A stretch of DNA of 64,000 nt from Lachnospiraceae bacterium (GCA_902363665.1 CABJAW010000019.1:1-64000); one strand, 5' to 3'; positions 44,644-54,812 are shown, numbered from the stretch's first letter. Numbers and translations are program-made. Notes: generated from the letters alone by a model not told the origin.

Positions 44644-45837
44644 CTACGCTTCCAATGCCCGCGTAAGGCGCACAGCCATCTCATCGATGTCTTCTTTCGT
44701 GATGATAAGCGGCGGCACAAAGCGCAGCACATCGCTTCCGGCACTCAGTACGATCAGACCCTGCTCCAACGCTTTCTTTACGATCTCACCAACCGGACGT
44801 CCAGCCACGACAACGCCCTGCATCAGACCTTTTCCTCTGCGCAGTGACAGACAGCCATATTTTTCCACCAGCTCATCCAGCTTCTGCTCCAGATACGGTG
44901 CAACCTCATTCACATGGTCAATGATGTGCTGCTCCTCAAAGAGATCGAACACCTCTGAGACCGCCGCGCATGCCAGCGGATTTCCGCCGTATGTCGTACC
45001 GTGATCGCCCGGAACGAGTGAGGCCTTCGCCACTTTCTCATTCAGCACGAACGCACCGACCGGCACACCGCAGCCAAGTGCCTTGGCACACGTCATGATA
45101 TCCGGCTCTACACCATACTGCTGCCATGCAAAATAGCTTCCGGTCCGTCCCATGCCACACTGGATCTCATCAAGGATCAGCAGGATGTCATGCTCCTCGC
45201 AGATTTTCTTTACACCCTTTAAAAATACCGGGTCCGCCGGATAAATGCCGCCCTCACCCTGTACCGTCTCCAGGATGATCGCGCAGGTCTTTTCATTCAC
45301 CTGAGCGTTCACGCTGTCCAAATCATTGAAATCGGCAAATTTCACGCCGCCCATCAGCGGCCTGAACGGTTCCTGATAATGTGCGTTTCCGGTCACGGAA
45401 AGCGCTCCGACGCTGCGCCCGTGGAAAGAGTGATTCATCGCGATGATCTCATGATCTGTTCCCCCGTCTTTCAGCCATGCGTATTTCCGAGCCGCCTTGA
45501 TCGCGCCTTCGATCGCTTCGGTTCCGCTGTTCGTAAAAAATACCTTATCCATCCCGCTTGTGCGGATCAGCTTCTCTGCCGCCTCTTCAAGCGGAATATT
45601 ATAATAGAGGTTTGACGTATGGATCAGCTGGTCGATCTGCTTTTTCAGTGCGTCATTGTACGCTTTATTTCCGTAGCCAAGTGCAAAAACTGCGATTCCG
45701 GCGCCAAAATCCAGATATGATTTTCCATCCGCATCCGTTAAGTAAACACCATCGCCTTTTTCCAGCACGACCGGAAACCGGTTGTAAGTGTGCAGGACGT
45801 ACTGCTCTGTTTTTTCCATATATTCCTTACTGTTCAT
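44644..45837 (-). CDS. argD: Acetylornithine aminotransferase
   Basis: 397 residues from [17 protein letters not shown] lies inside the end of argB, whose stop is 11 bases after this ATG. Class III PLP enzyme marks: [43 protein letters not shown] and the Schiff-base lysine in CAKALGCG. It transaminates N-acetylglutamate semialdehyde in arginine synthesis. Last gene of argCJBD. Confidence 0.96.
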   Translation of the reverse strand: MNSKEYMEKTEQYVLHTYNRFPVVLEKGDGVYLTDADGKSYLDFGAGIAVFALGYGNKAYNDALKKQIDQLIHTSNLYYNIPLEEAAEKLIRTSGMDKVFFTNSGTEAIEGAIKAARKYAWLKDGGTDHEIIAMNHSFHGRSVGALSVTGNAHYQEPFRPLMGGVKFADFNDLDSVNAQVNEKTCAIILETVQGEGGIYPADPVFLKGVKKICEEHDILLILDEIQCGMGRTGSYFAWQQYGVEPDIMTCAKALGCGVPVGAFVLNEKVAKASLVPGDHGTTYGGNPLACAAVSEVFDLFEEQHIIDHVNEVAPYLEQKLDELVEKYGCLSLRRGKGLMQGVVVAGRPVGEIVKKALEQGLIVLSAGSDVLRFVPPLIITKEDIDEMAVRLTRALEA

Positions 45838-46726
45838 TGAAGTAACGCTCCTCCTCATCTCCGATGATTGCCGTACCGATTCCCTTATTCGTAAAGAACT
45901 CCAGCAGCAGACAGTGCTGAATCCGCCCATCCAGGATGTGGACTCTGGAAACACCGGCTTCGATCGCTGCGATACAGTTCTGCAGCTTCGGCAGCATTCC
46001 GCCGCCTACATTTCCGCTCTTCAAAAATTCCTTTGCCTGCGGGATCGTCAGCTCACTGATGAGCGACGTGCGGTCAAGCGGATCGCGATAAACACCCTCG
46101 ATATCGGTCAGGAATGCCAGCTTTGCAGCCTTGACTGCTGTCGCGATCGCGCAGGCCGCATCGTCCGCATTGATATTGTAGGAATGGCAGTCATCATCTG
46201 ATCCCACCGGGCAGATGACCGGGATAAAATCATTGTCAAGCAGCGTGTTCAGGAGGGAGGTATTCACCTGTTTTACCTCACCGACATATCCAATGTCTTT
46301 TCCGCCTGCCAGCTTTTTGTCTACTTTCAGGATCGAACTGTCCTTTCCGCTGATTCCGACTGCTTTCAGTCCGACTTTCTCCATCATCGATACAAGATCT
46401 TTATTGATCTTGTTCAGCACCATCTCGGCTACTTCCATCGTCGGCTCATCGGTTACCCGCAGTCCGTTTACGAAATTTGTCTCAAGGCCTACTTTATTGA
46501 TCCACTTCGTGATTTCCTTTCCGCCTCCATGTACAATGATCGGGCGGAATCCGACCAGCTTCAAAAGTGCCACATCTCTGATCACGCTCTTTTTCAGCTC
46601 ATCATCCACCATAGCGCTCCCGCCGTATTTTACCACGATCGTTTTTCCGTGAAACCGCTGGATATACGGAAGTGCTTCAATCAGCACATTCGCTTTTTCC
46701 AGCCACATTTCCATCATTGCTTCCAT
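45827..46726 (-). CDS. argB: Acetylglutamate kinase
   Basis: 299 residues. Amino acid kinase fold with [27 protein letters not shown], and [12 protein letters not shown]. Phosphorylates N-acetylglutamate. Three ATGs occur in the first six codons; the first, behind GAGGCAGAG, is taken as start. Overlaps argD by 11 bases; 20 bp after argJ. Confidence 0.96.
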   Translation of the reverse strand: MEAMMEMWLEKANVLIEALPYIQRFHGKTIVVKYGGSAMVDDELKKSVIRDVALLKLVGFRPIIVHGGGKEITKWINKVGLETNFVNGLRVTDEPTMEVAEMVLNKINKDLVSMMEKVGLKAVGISGKDSSILKVDKKLAGGKDIGYVGEVKQVNTSLLNTLLDNDFIPVICPVGSDDDCHSYNINADDAACAIATAVKAAKLAFLTDIEGVYRDPLDRTSLISELTIPQAKEFLKSGNVGGGMLPKLQNCIAAIEAGVSRVHILDGRIQHCLLLEFFTNKGIGTAIIGDEEERYFNEQ

Positions 46727-46746
46727 TTTATCTCTCTGCCTCCCTC

Positions 46747-47970
46747 TTATGAACGGTAATCCGCGTTAATCTTCACGTAATCATACGTCAGATCACAGCC
46801 CCATGCCGTTGCCTGCGCCGTTCCCATCTTCACATCCGCGATCGCTGTCACCGCTTTCTCGGACAGAATCTTTGTCGCCTCTTCCTCGCTGTAACCGGTC
46901 GAAACGCCGTTTTCAATGATCTTCAGTTTCCCGGCTGCACTCTCAAAATAAAGATCTACTTTTTCCGGATCAAAGATCACTCCGGAATAGCCCATCGCGC
47001 AGAGGATACGGCCCCAGTTGGCATCATGTCCGAAAATTGCCGCCTTCGTCAGATTGGAGGTGATCACTGATTTGCTTAACGTCACCGCGTCCGCTTTTGT
47101 CTTTGCACCGATGACCTTCACCTCAAACAGCGCAGTCGCTCCCTCGCCGTCGGCCGCCATATGCTTTGCCAGATACGTATTCACGTATTTCAGCGCTTCA
47201 AAAAATTTCTGATACGATTCATTCTCTTCTGTAATCTCATCATTGCCCGCCAGTCCGTTCGCAAGTACCACTGCCGTGTCATTTGTCGATGTATCGCCGT
47301 CCACCGAGATCATGTTGTACGTATCTGCCACGACAGCACTGTGTGCCTTCTGGAGCAGTTCCTTTGAGATGGCCGCATCTGTCATGACAAAGCTCAGCAT
47401 CGTGCACATATTTGGATGGATCATGCCGGATCCCTTGCTCATGCCGCCGATCGTGACGGTCTTTCCGTCCAGTTCGATCTGTACCGCAATCTCTTTTTTT
47501 ACCGTATCCGTCGTCATGATCGCCTCTGCCGCCAACGTACCGGAAGCCTCACCCGTTCCAAGCATTGGCTTCATTGTTTCAATTCCGGCACAGATCTTGT
47601 CGATCGGAATCTGTGCACCGATCACGCCGGTCGATGCCACCAGCACCTGTTCCGGCTTAATCCCAAAAAGTTCTGCTGCTTTCTCTGCCGTCTTTTTACA
47701 ATAGCCAAGACCTTCTTCTCCTGTGCACGCGTTTGCCACGCCGCTGTTCGCCACGATCGCATGGACGCACTGACCGCCGTAAACGACACTCTGATCCCAT
47801 TTCACCGGCGCTGCCTTTACCACATTTGTTGTAAAAGTACCAGCCACCTGACACGGCGCCTCACTGTAGATCATCGCCATGTCCTTTTTCCCTTTTTTAA
47901 TACCGGCCGCGATACCGGCCGCTGCAAAGCCCTTCGGGGCGGTTACGCCGCCATTTATTTCTTTTATCAT
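46747..47970 (-). CDS. argJ: Bifunctional ornithine acetyltransferase / N-acetylglutamate synthase
   Basis: 407 residues from the ATG behind GGAGGAG. The self-cleavage region with the nucleophilic Thr is [13 protein letters not shown] (usual MATML; here MCTML, Thr retained). The C-terminal [13 protein letters not shown] and [15 protein letters not shown] fit the family. It recycles the acetyl group in the cyclic arginine pathway, so no separate argA is needed. Confidence 0.96.
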   Translation of the reverse strand: MIKEINGGVTAPKGFAAAGIAAGIKKGKKDMAMIYSEAPCQVAGTFTTNVVKAAPVKWDQSVVYGGQCVHAIVANSGVANACTGEEGLGYCKKTAEKAAELFGIKPEQVLVASTGVIGAQIPIDKICAGIETMKPMLGTGEASGTLAAEAIMTTDTVKKEIAVQIELDGKTVTIGGMSKGSGMIHPNMCTMLSFVMTDAAISKELLQKAHSAVVADTYNMISVDGDTSTNDTAVVLANGLAGNDEITEENESYQKFFEALKYVNTYLAKHMAADGEGATALFEVKVIGAKTKADAVTLSKSVITSNLTKAAIFGHDANWGRILCAMGYSGVIFDPEKVDLYFESAAGKLKIIENGVSTGYSEEEATKILSEKAVTAIADVKMGTAQATAWGCDLTYDYVKINADYRS

Positions 47971-48015
47971 AAGCTCCTCCGTTTTTAATTTTTCCATCTT
48001 TCCAGTACAAGCCAC

Positions 48016-48068
48016 TCCTGATAAGCTGCGAAGCAGCTACTCGGTTATGAAATATCATAAGGGATGAT
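48016..48068. repeat. Intergenic repeat fragment between argJ and argC
   Basis: GATAAGCTGCGAAGCAGCT hairpin followed by ATATCATAAGGGATGATC, the TCATAAGGGA module of family C. It lies within the arg operon and could shape mRNA between argC and argJ. Confidence 0.5.
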
Positions 48069-48075
48069 CTCGCTT

Positions 48076-49116
48076 CTACGGGAACATCGGTGCCATGCGA
48101 AGTCCTTCTGCTTCATCAAGTCCAAACAGCAGATTCATATTCTGCACGGCCTGTCCTGCTGCGCCCTTTACAAGGTTGTCCATCGCACCCATCATGATGA
48201 TGCGTTTTGTACGCGGATCGATCCTGAAATTCACATCCACGAAGTTGCTGCCCTCCACCCACTTTGTCTGCGGGCATACATCCTTGGGCAGAACGCGGAC
48301 GAAACGCTCGTTTTCGTAATACTTGTCATATGCTGCCTTTACTTCCTCATAAGAAACTTCTTTTTTCAGCGATGCGTATGCTGTGATCAGGATTCCGCGG
48401 TTCATCGGAACAAGGTGCGGCGTGAAGTTCAGAAGCACCGGAGTGCCCGCCGCATAGGAAAGCTGCTCTTCGATCTCAGGCGTATGACGATGGTTTGCCA
48501 CGCCGTACGCTTTCATATTTTCATTGACCTCGCAGAATAGATTGTCCGTCTTTGCACCGCGTCCTGCTCCGGATGTGCCCGACTTTGCATCAATGATAAT
48601 GCTGGACGGATCGATCAGATTTTCCTTTAATAAAGGATAGATCGATAAGGTGCTGCAGGTCGGATAACAGCCTGGATTTGCGACCAGCCGCGCACCTTTT
48701 ACTTTTTCCCGGTTGATCTCGCACAGTCCATAGACCGCCTCATCGATGTACTGCGGAGCTTTGTGCCCGATCTTATACCATTCTTCGTATATTTTTACAT
48801 TTTTCAGACGGAAATCAGCGCTCAGATCCACAATTTTCGTTTTGGAAAGAATATCTTCACTGATCAGCGAGGCACACAGCCCCTGCGGAGTCGCCGTAAA
48901 AATAATATCGGCCTGATCGGCAAGTGCTTCCATATTATCATCCATACACTTTGCATCCACCAGCTGAAACATGTTCTGATAGATCGATGCATAACTCTGA
49001 TCTACATAACTTCTGGAACCATACCACACGATCTCGGCCTCTTTATGGCCAAGCAGGAGACGTACCAGTTCTCCTCCTGCATACCCGGTTGCACCGATAA
49101 TTCCAACCTTTATCAT
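48076..49116 (-). CDS. argC: N-acetyl-gamma-glutamyl-phosphate reductase
   Basis: 346 residues from the ATG behind AGGAGGA. NADP-binding GATGYAGGELVRLL at the N-terminus, active-site Cys in ANPGCYPTCS, the HRHTPEIEEQL motif. Type 1 ArgC. First gene of the argCJBD operon; promoter at 49228-49256. Confidence 0.97.
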   Translation of the reverse strand: MIKVGIIGATGYAGGELVRLLLGHKEAEIVWYGSRSYVDQSYASIYQNMFQLVDAKCMDDNMEALADQADIIFTATPQGLCASLISEDILSKTKIVDLSADFRLKNVKIYEEWYKIGHKAPQYIDEAVYGLCEINREKVKGARLVANPGCYPTCSTLSIYPLLKENLIDPSSIIIDAKSGTSGAGRGAKTDNLFCEVNENMKAYGVANHRHTPEIEEQLSYAAGTPVLLNFTPHLVPMNRGILITAYASLKKEVSYEEVKAAYDKYYENERFVRVLPKDVCPQTKWVEGSNFVDVNFRIDPRTKRIIMMGAMDNLVKGAAGQAVQNMNLLFGLDEAEGLRMAPMFP

Positions 49117-49227
49117 AAACTTTTTCCTCCTCTGTGACACTCCGATCTGCGTTTTTTCGCCATTCAGACTTCGTTTTCCCAATTCTATACCAATCCGAAA
49201 AAGATGTAAAGTATTTTTCTCTGCATG

Positions 49228-49256
49228 ATTATACATACTTCATGCATAATATTCAA
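49228..49256 (-). promoter_or_regulatory. argC promoter with overlapping operator-like inverted repeat
   Basis: On the minus strand TTGAAT, 17-bp spacer, TATAAT. Between and over them is the inverted repeat TGCATGA-N11-TCATGCA (49222-49246) and TGAATATTATGCATG, which resembles an ArgR ARG box (TGAAT-N3/4-AT(T/G)CA). Probable arginine repressor site controlling argCJBD and perhaps argG. Confidence 0.5.
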
Positions 49257-49293
49257 CCTTTTTCGTAGTTTTTCATAAAATACAATTTAGTAC

Positions 49294-49322
49294 TTGCATA
49301 TTTATGACTGTTGATGTATATT
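49294..49322 (+). promoter_or_regulatory. argG promoter
   Basis: TTGCAT, 17-bp spacer, TATATT, about 38 bp before the argG ATG. The argC promoter is 40 bp away on the other strand, so one regulator could act on both. Confidence 0.6.
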
Positions 49323-49360
49323 GATGAAAGGTGAAATGCACAACAGGAGGAATCAAGATT

Positions 49361-50593
49361 ATGAAAGAAAAAGTAATTCTCGCCTACTCAGGCGGACTGG
49401 ATACGACAGCCATGATCCCGTGGCTGAAAGACAACTTTGATTATGAAGTTATCTGCTGCTGCATCGACTGCGGTCAGGGCAATGAGCTGGATGGACTGGA
49501 TGAAAGAGCAAAACTCTCCGGCGCTTCCAAATTATATATTGAAGATATCCGCGACGAGTTCTGCGAAGACTTCATCATGCCGTGTGTAAAGGCAGGTGCT
49601 GTCTATGAGCACAAATACCTGCTCGGCACCTCGATGGCCCGTCCGGCAATCGCAAAGAAGCTCGTTGAAATTGCAAGAAAAGAAGGCGCAACCACGATCT
49701 GTCATGGCGCTACCGGAAAAGGAAACGACCAGATCCGCTTTGAGCTTGGTATCAAAGCACTCGCTCCGGATCTCAAAGTGATCGCTCCGTGGCGTATGAC
49801 TGATATCTGGAAAATGCAGTCCCGTGACGACGAGATCGAGTTCTGCAAGCAGCACGGCATCGTGCTTCCGTTCGACCACAGCCACAGCTACAGCCGTGAC
49901 CGCAACCTGTGGCACATCAGCCACGAGGGACTGGAGCTTGAGGATCCGGCAAACGAGCCGAATTACGCAAACATGCTCGTCCTTGGTGTGACTCCGGAAG
50001 AAGCTCCGGATGAGGGCGAGTACGTAACCATGACTTTCGAGGCAGGTACCCCGAAGACCTTAAATGGAAAAGAGATGAGCGTCTGCGAGATCATCACTGA
50101 GCTGAACAAGCTTGGCGGCAAGCACGGCATCGGCATCGCTGACATCGTAGAAAACCGTGTTGTCGGCATGAAGTCCCGCGGTGTTTATGAGACTCCTGGC
50201 GGAACCATCCTGATGGCTGCTCATGAGCAGCTTGAAGAGCTGATCCTTGACCGTGACACTATGGAGACAAAGAAGAAACTCGGCAGCCAGTTCGCACAGA
50301 TCGTATACGAAGGAAAATGGTTCACACCGCTTCGTGAGGCAATCCAGGCATTCGTCGATGTCACACAGGAATACGTAACCGGCGAAGTAAAATTCAAGCT
50401 CTACAAGGGCAACATCATCAAAGCCGGCACAACCTCTCCGTACAGCCTGTACAATGAATCTCTTGCAAGCTTCACAACCGGCGATCTCTACGATCACCAT
50501 GATGCATCCGGATTCATCACACTGTTCGGTCTTCCGCTGAAGGTTCGCGCAATGAAGATGATGGAAGTAAAGAAGAATCAGGAAAGCAAATAA
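49361..50593 (+). CDS. argG: Argininosuccinate synthase
   Basis: 410 residues from the ATG behind AGGAGG. P-loop-like pyrophosphatase motif AYSGGLDTT at residues 8-16, HGATGKGNDQIRFE, KSRGVYETPGG. Condenses citrulline and aspartate in the penultimate arginine step. Diverges from argC; its partner argH and argF are not in the window. Confidence 0.97.
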   Translation: MKEKVILAYSGGLDTTAMIPWLKDNFDYEVICCCIDCGQGNELDGLDERAKLSGASKLYIEDIRDEFCEDFIMPCVKAGAVYEHKYLLGTSMARPAIAKKLVEIARKEGATTICHGATGKGNDQIRFELGIKALAPDLKVIAPWRMTDIWKMQSRDDEIEFCKQHGIVLPFDHSHSYSRDRNLWHISHEGLELEDPANEPNYANMLVLGVTPEEAPDEGEYVTMTFEAGTPKTLNGKEMSVCEIITELNKLGGKHGIGIADIVENRVVGMKSRGVYETPGGTILMAAHEQLEELILDRDTMETKKKLGSQFAQIVYEGKWFTPLREAIQAFVDVTQEYVTGEVKFKLYKGNIIKAGTTSPYSLYNESLASFTTGDLYDHHDASGFITLFGLPLKVRAMKMMEVKKNQESK

Positions 50594-50608
50594 AATGCAG
50601 GATTGGGA

Positions 50609-50641
50609 CGGGCAGCGTAAATGGCGCTGCCCGTTTTTTTG
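50609..50641 (+). terminator. argG terminator
   Basis: CGGGCAGCG / CGCTGCCCG 9-bp stem followed by TTTTTTT. Confidence 0.9.
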
Positions 50642-50677
50642 CCGAATCAGGCTTGCTTCTGCAACTATTCTGTAAAC

Positions 50678-50726
50678 AAAAATAGCCGGAAGACAGAATT
50701 TTCACTCTGCCTTCCGGCCATTTTTC
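50678..50726 (-). terminator. Terminator of the ABC exporter operon
   Basis: AGCCGGAAGACAGA and TCTGCCTTCCGGCC pair, with A-rich left and T-rich right flanks, so it may work in both directions. Followed by a family C fragment (50736-50760). Confidence 0.75.
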
Positions 50727-50828
50727 TCTTTCCGTCAAAGCGTATATTCACGATCCGCTATTTTCCAGATCCGCTCACCGTTCACAGTAAAACAAATTTT
50801 CTGATTTGCTTTTGCGATCTGCAAATCC

Positions 50829-51854
50829 TTAGTTCGACCGAATCTCCTGTCTCATAAATCCAACGTACGAACCGCCAAATGCAATGAGCATCAGTGCGGC
50901 CAGTCCGGTCAGATGCGGCCAGACAAGCAACAGGCTCTGTCCCAGGCTTAAGTAGCCGCTGATCGCTCCGGTCAGCTGGCTGACGGTCACTACATTGACC
51001 GAGCGCACGGACGGATTCATGATCGTGGATACTGCCTCACTGTACAGGTAGTATGGGGAAATACGGTTCAGGTTCTGATTCAGCGTGTAATTGTTCAGGC
51101 TGTTGATCATTGTGCCGTACTGGTCATTAACCGGATAAACCGCATTTGCGACGATATTTGCCACAAGGCTCATAAAAATCGCAAAGAAAATCCATACGGA
51201 AATCGACGCAAGCGCTGAGGTCGCGGAATGGCGGCAGATGACAGAAAACAGGATCGACATTGCCAGCCAGAAGGCGATATATACCACCGTGAAGAACAGG
51301 AAGATCAGGATTCGAAGTACCTCTTCCACATCCGGCACCAGACCGGTGGCAGCCATCCCGACTGCACCAAGTGCGATACCCATCGAAAAGATAACGATCG
51401 CAATTACGATAGTTCCCGCCAGAAACTTTCCAACGATGATCGCATCACGGTAGATCGGCTGTGAGACCAGACGGTTTAGTGTGCCGTTGGAACGCTCGCT
51501 GTTGACCGCGTCAAATCCAAGTGCCAGACCGACGATCGGTCCAAGCAGTGCAATAAAGGACATGAACGACGGAATCGAGCTTCCGCTTGAGGTGTAAAGC
51601 TTCAGGAAAATGAAGTTGCTGTCCGACTGGATCGCGTCACTCAGTCCGCTGATCGCGCCGTACAGACTCGCAAAGCTGGTACAGCCGATCAGAAGCAGTA
51701 GAATCAGAAACCGTTTGCTCTTCAGATGATCGGCAAGTTCCTTGCGTACCAGTGCGTTTCTTCCGGTACTGGCCTTCACCGTTTTTACTTTATTTTTCGG
51801 CTGATTTATGTTTCCAGCCGTGTTTTCTCTTTGTTTCAGACTTATTGCTTTCAT
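50829..51854 (-). CDS. ABC-2 type transporter permease
   Basis: 341 residues from the ATG behind AGGCAGGG, which overlaps the ATPase by 65 bases. Hydrophilic N-terminus (about 1-35), then six membrane segments with the ABC-2 exporter pattern (FDAVNSERSNGTLNRLVSQP is the cytosolic coupling region, split from the second helix). A shorter GTG start near 51778 is possible. It works with the ATPase encoded just upstream. Confidence 0.88.
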   Translation of the reverse strand: MKAISLKQRENTAGNINQPKNKVKTVKASTGRNALVRKELADHLKSKRFLILLLLIGCTSFASLYGAISGLSDAIQSDSNFIFLKLYTSSGSSIPSFMSFIALLGPIVGLALGFDAVNSERSNGTLNRLVSQPIYRDAIIVGKFLAGTIVIAIVIFSMGIALGAVGMAATGLVPDVEEVLRILIFLFFTVVYIAFWLAMSILFSVICRHSATSALASISVWIFFAIFMSLVANIVANAVYPVNDQYGTMINSLNNYTLNQNLNRISPYYLYSEAVSTIMNPSVRSVNVVTVSQLTGAISGYLSLGQSLLLVWPHLTGLAALMLIAFGGSYVGFMRQEIRSN

Positions 51855-52806
51855 CACTCTGCCCTGCCTTTTCAAAATAACGTCTGTAGATCTCATCCAG
51901 GTCGCCGCCGCGCTGATGCAGATGCATCACGGTATAATCATTCTCGCCAAGGAACTTCGTCAGCTGCGGACGGATATCCTTTTTCGAGGTGATCATAAAA
52001 CGCCGGCCCTCTTTTGCAATTCCAAGAATTCCATCCTGCCCGGCCAGCATTCCGAGGATCTGGTCATCACACGGTTCCACATCTACTTCCAGCAGATACG
52101 TGCCGTTTTTCTGGATGTGCGCCTCCAGCTCTGCCAGGGTACCGCAGGCAACCAGCGTTCCTTCTACATAAATGCCCACACGGTCGCACACCTGCTGGAT
52201 CTGCTGCAGCTGATGGGATGAGATCAGAACGGTACGTCCGTCTTTTACAGACAGATCTCTTATGATATTGAGCAGTTCCCGCATACCCTCCGGGTCAATA
52301 CCAAGTGTCGGCTCGTCCATGATGATGACCTGCGGATCTTTGATCAGGACATCCGCGATACCCAGTCTCTGGCGCATACCTTTGGAATACGTTCCCGTTT
52401 TTTTATCCGCCGCTTCTGTCATACCGACACGCTCCAGCAGCGCATCGATCCGATCCTCCAGTTCCTGCCCGCCAAGTCCGTTCAGCCTTCCGGTAAAGCG
52501 CAGGTTCTGCCTTCCTGTCATATCTGTATAAAATCCGACATTATCCGGCAGATAACCGACGATCGATTTGACTTCCAGCGGATTTCTCGTGCAGTCACAG
52601 CCCGCGATAGTCGCTCTGCCTGCCGTCGGCTCGGTCAGGCCAAGCAGCATCAGGATCGTTGTCGTCTTACCTGCGCCGTTCGGTCCGAGCAGTCCGAACA
52701 CTTCTCCTTTTCTGATGGAGAGATTCAGATCGTTCACTGCGATCTTTGCTCCGTACCGCTTCGTCAGATGAGAAGTCTGAATAATATTCTCCATTTTTTC
52801 AGCCAT
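51790..52806 (-). CDS. ABC transporter ATP-binding protein
   Basis: 338 residues. Walker A GPNGAGKTT, Q-loop, signature YSKGMRQRLG, Walker B VIIMDEPTLG, H-loop SSHQL, then a C-terminal extension (about 230-310) ending in a Lys/Ser-rich tail. The start, ATG behind GGGAGACG, follows the NEW3 gene stop closely. ABC-2 exporter partner; substrate unknown. Confidence 0.94.
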   Translation of the reverse strand: MAEKMENIIQTSHLTKRYGAKIAVNDLNLSIRKGEVFGLLGPNGAGKTTTILMLLGLTEPTAGRATIAGCDCTRNPLEVKSIVGYLPDNVGFYTDMTGRQNLRFTGRLNGLGGQELEDRIDALLERVGMTEAADKKTGTYSKGMRQRLGIADVLIKDPQVIIMDEPTLGIDPEGMRELLNIIRDLSVKDGRTVLISSHQLQQIQQVCDRVGIYVEGTLVACGTLAELEAHIQKNGTYLLEVDVEPCDDQILGMLAGQDGILGIAKEGRRFMITSKKDIRPQLTKFLGENDYTVMHLHQRGGDLDEIYRRYFEKAGQSDESNKSETKRKHGWKHKSAEK

Positions 52807-52808
52807 GG

Positions 52809-54011
52809 TTATCGTCTCCCGAACTTCTTAAAGATTCCAGCCAGTACCGCTACCAGTACAACAATGATTGCAACTGCCACAATGCCCCAGGTTGTCTGTG
52901 TCTTCACGGAGACACGGAACTCTGCCATGCTTGATGCAGAATCATTTTTGATCGTAATGTCAGTCACATAGTCTCCGGTGACGACATCCTGTGCCGGTTT
53001 GATATAAGCGGTTACTTCTTTTGTTGCACCTGCTTCCAGTGTATCAATCGTGGATTCGCTGAAAGATACATCCCAGTTCGTCGGTGCAGTGGAAGTCAAA
53101 TTTAAGTTAGTCAAATCTACATTTCCGTTGTTTGTGATGCTTAAGGTAACACTCGTCTCTTTATCTGCATATGCATCCAAACTCAGACGTCCATCCGGTG
53201 TGGAAAGGGAAACGCTGTAGGTACCGGTGATCGATACGGAGAGATCCTGACTCAGGCTGTCCTCTGCGGAAATCGCAGAAATCGGAATCGTGTAATCACC
53301 CTTCTCCACATCCTGCGGCGGTGTAACCGTTACCGTCAGTCCCTGGCTGCTGCCTGCATCAACATTCAGGCTTGCTACATTCGTGCTCTCTCCGGATGGG
53401 GTAAATGTTACCTGCCAGCCGCTCGGTGCCTCTGCTGATAAGCTGTAGGACTGATCGGTTGCACGGTTGTTTACAAGTGTCGTATCGAAGCTGAACGTTG
53501 TACCCGATGCACCCTGCTGTTCCGGATATTCGGAAGTAAACGTACTCTGCATAACTTCCTCTTTACTTACCGTGACCTCAAGTCCCAGTGTATCCGATGC
53601 GCCCTTTCCGCCATCTGCCTCAAGCTCTACAGTATAAGTGCCATCTTCCGCATCCTCCGGTACCGTCAGACTGAAATCCGTGCTGTTCTTGCTGTCTGTA
53701 TCCTGTGCATCTCCATCTACGTGTACACTCGTAACCTGTTTGCTGTCACCCTTAAAGTAACCGATCCATCCATCCGGCAGAGACTTTGCTGAAAGCTTTG
53801 CATCATATGAAGCTCCCGCATCGCAGGAAAAATCCAGCCCAAAGCTTACCGTATCACCAGCCTTTACTGTAACACCCGGATAAGCTGTGCTCATATCAAG
53901 TCCCTCTTCTGCCGCATACACTGGCATACTGCTCATCATCATTGCCGTGGCCATCGCCATTGCTGCCACACCTGCTCCTGCTCTTTTCCTCATTTCCTTC
54001 ACACTTTTCAT
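52809..54011 (-). CDS. Secreted NEW3-domain protein with C-terminal anchor
   Basis: 400 residues. Signal peptide (1-33, ending VYAAEE), three or four Ig-like beta domains of the NEW3/COG1470 type (about 35-150, 160-265, 265-360), each with the pattern P-x-G-W and QxxTVTV, and a last hydrophobic helix plus KKFGRR at the end (about 372-400). AAGGAG precedes the ATG. First gene of an operon with the ATPase and permease. The conserved NEW3-ATPase-permease arrangement suggests it is an extracellular partner of the exporter; substrate unknown. Confidence 0.86.
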   Translation of the reverse strand: MKSVKEMRKRAGAGVAAMAMATAMMMSSMPVYAAEEGLDMSTAYPGVTVKAGDTVSFGLDFSCDAGASYDAKLSAKSLPDGWIGYFKGDSKQVTSVHVDGDAQDTDSKNSTDFSLTVPEDAEDGTYTVELEADGGKGASDTLGLEVTVSKEEVMQSTFTSEYPEQQGASGTTFSFDTTLVNNRATDQSYSLSAEAPSGWQVTFTPSGESTNVASLNVDAGSSQGLTVTVTPPQDVEKGDYTIPISAISAEDSLSQDLSVSITGTYSVSLSTPDGRLSLDAYADKETSVTLSITNNGNVDLTNLNLTSTAPTNWDVSFSESTIDTLEAGATKEVTAYIKPAQDVVTGDYVTDITIKNDSASSMAEFRVSVKTQTTWGIVAVAIIVVLVAVLAGIFKKFGRR

Positions 54012-54116
54012 TGCTGTGAACTCCTTCCATATTTTTCCTGTTCTGCAACAGACAGATATCCACGACTTATTACTCTGCCTGCCCCTGCGGCTTTGTTTTT
54101 TACCGCTGCCATAGCA

Positions 54117-54177
54117 TGTCTGAAAAATGCCTTCTGTACGACGTGCGTCGCTGTACGCTGAAACAATTTTTCAAATA
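54117..54177. repeat. Family B repeat, short copy
   Basis: TGTCTGAAAAATGCCTTCTG at the left, CAATTTTTCAAATA at the right, with a GTACGACGTGCGTCGCTGTACG hairpin (22 bases in all, seen as GTACG...CGTAC) in the centre. Gap 54012-54385 otherwise has only the next terminator. Confidence 0.65.
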
Positions 54178-54280
54178 TACTTTGGAATCTGTGAACATTT
54201 TAATTAGAGATTGTGTCCCTTTTTTGATGGAATTGTGTTACCATTATGGTAATTTTGTGAAAATTCGGTGTACCGGTATT

Positions 54281-54327
54281 AAAGAATCCGGCGACCTGTT
54301 CTTTCGAAACAGATCGCCGGATTCTTT
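54281..54327 (-). terminator. Terminator of the 86-residue protein gene
   Basis: AAAGAATCCGGCGA and TCGCCGGATTCTTT pair over 14 bases, with CTGTT/AACAG extending the stem past one mismatch and a small loop. Confidence 0.75.
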
Positions 54328-54385
54328 GTTTTCCTTTATGCAATTTTGTTTTATCCGGAAAATACTTCCTGCCATCCAACAGGTA

Positions 54386-54646
54386 CTATTCCTCCGTTGT
54401 ATACAGATCTGTAAGGAATTCATCAATCGCCGAAGTGTTGATGGTATAATTCACTTTCTCTGTCGTCGTGGACGCATCCTGCGACTGGAAACCATGGTAA
54501 ACAGAAACGCTAAACCACGCAACCAGCGCAACTGCCACTACTGATGCACCTAATTTCATCGCCAGAAGCTGCCGCTTCTCCTTTTTGATGATCTTGGCAC
54601 GGTTTTTCTTTTCTTCTTTATAACGGTCAACTTTTGCCTGACTCAT
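54386..54646 (-). CDS. Small single-span membrane protein of unknown function
   Basis: 86 residues from the ATG behind AAAGGAGAGG. Lys/Glu/Arg-rich N-terminus (1-27), one membrane helix (about 32-50, GASVVAVALVAWFSVSVY), and an extracellular tail rich in Thr/Asn. Positive-inside rule puts the N-terminus in the cytoplasm. No family recognised. Strong ribosome site and its own terminator support expression. Next gene upstream is degV. Confidence 0.8.
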   Translation of the reverse strand: MSQAKVDRYKEEKKNRAKIIKKEKRQLLAMKLGASVVAVALVAWFSVSVYHGFQSQDASTTTEKVNYTINTSAIDEFLTDLYTTEE

Positions 54647-54736
54647 GCTACCTCTCCTTTGTCAAAACAGATTCTTCTTCCAGTATACACGATCTGTATG
54701 AAAATTCAAGTTTTTCTTCTGTGATTTTATGCAGAC

Positions 54737-54812
54737 AACAGCGCGTATTTGAAAAATGCTCTCTGCAAGATGTGTACCCCACTTTGTGGAAGATTCTGTC
54801 TGAGTACGGGCG
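54737..54812. repeat. Family B repeat, half copy
   Basis: TATTTGAAAAATGCTCTCTG, AAGATGTGTACCCCACTTTG and TTCTGTCTGAGTACGGGCGTC match the left half of the 2630-2777 copy; the right half is absent and the segment runs up to the degV stop codon. Confidence 0.65.
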
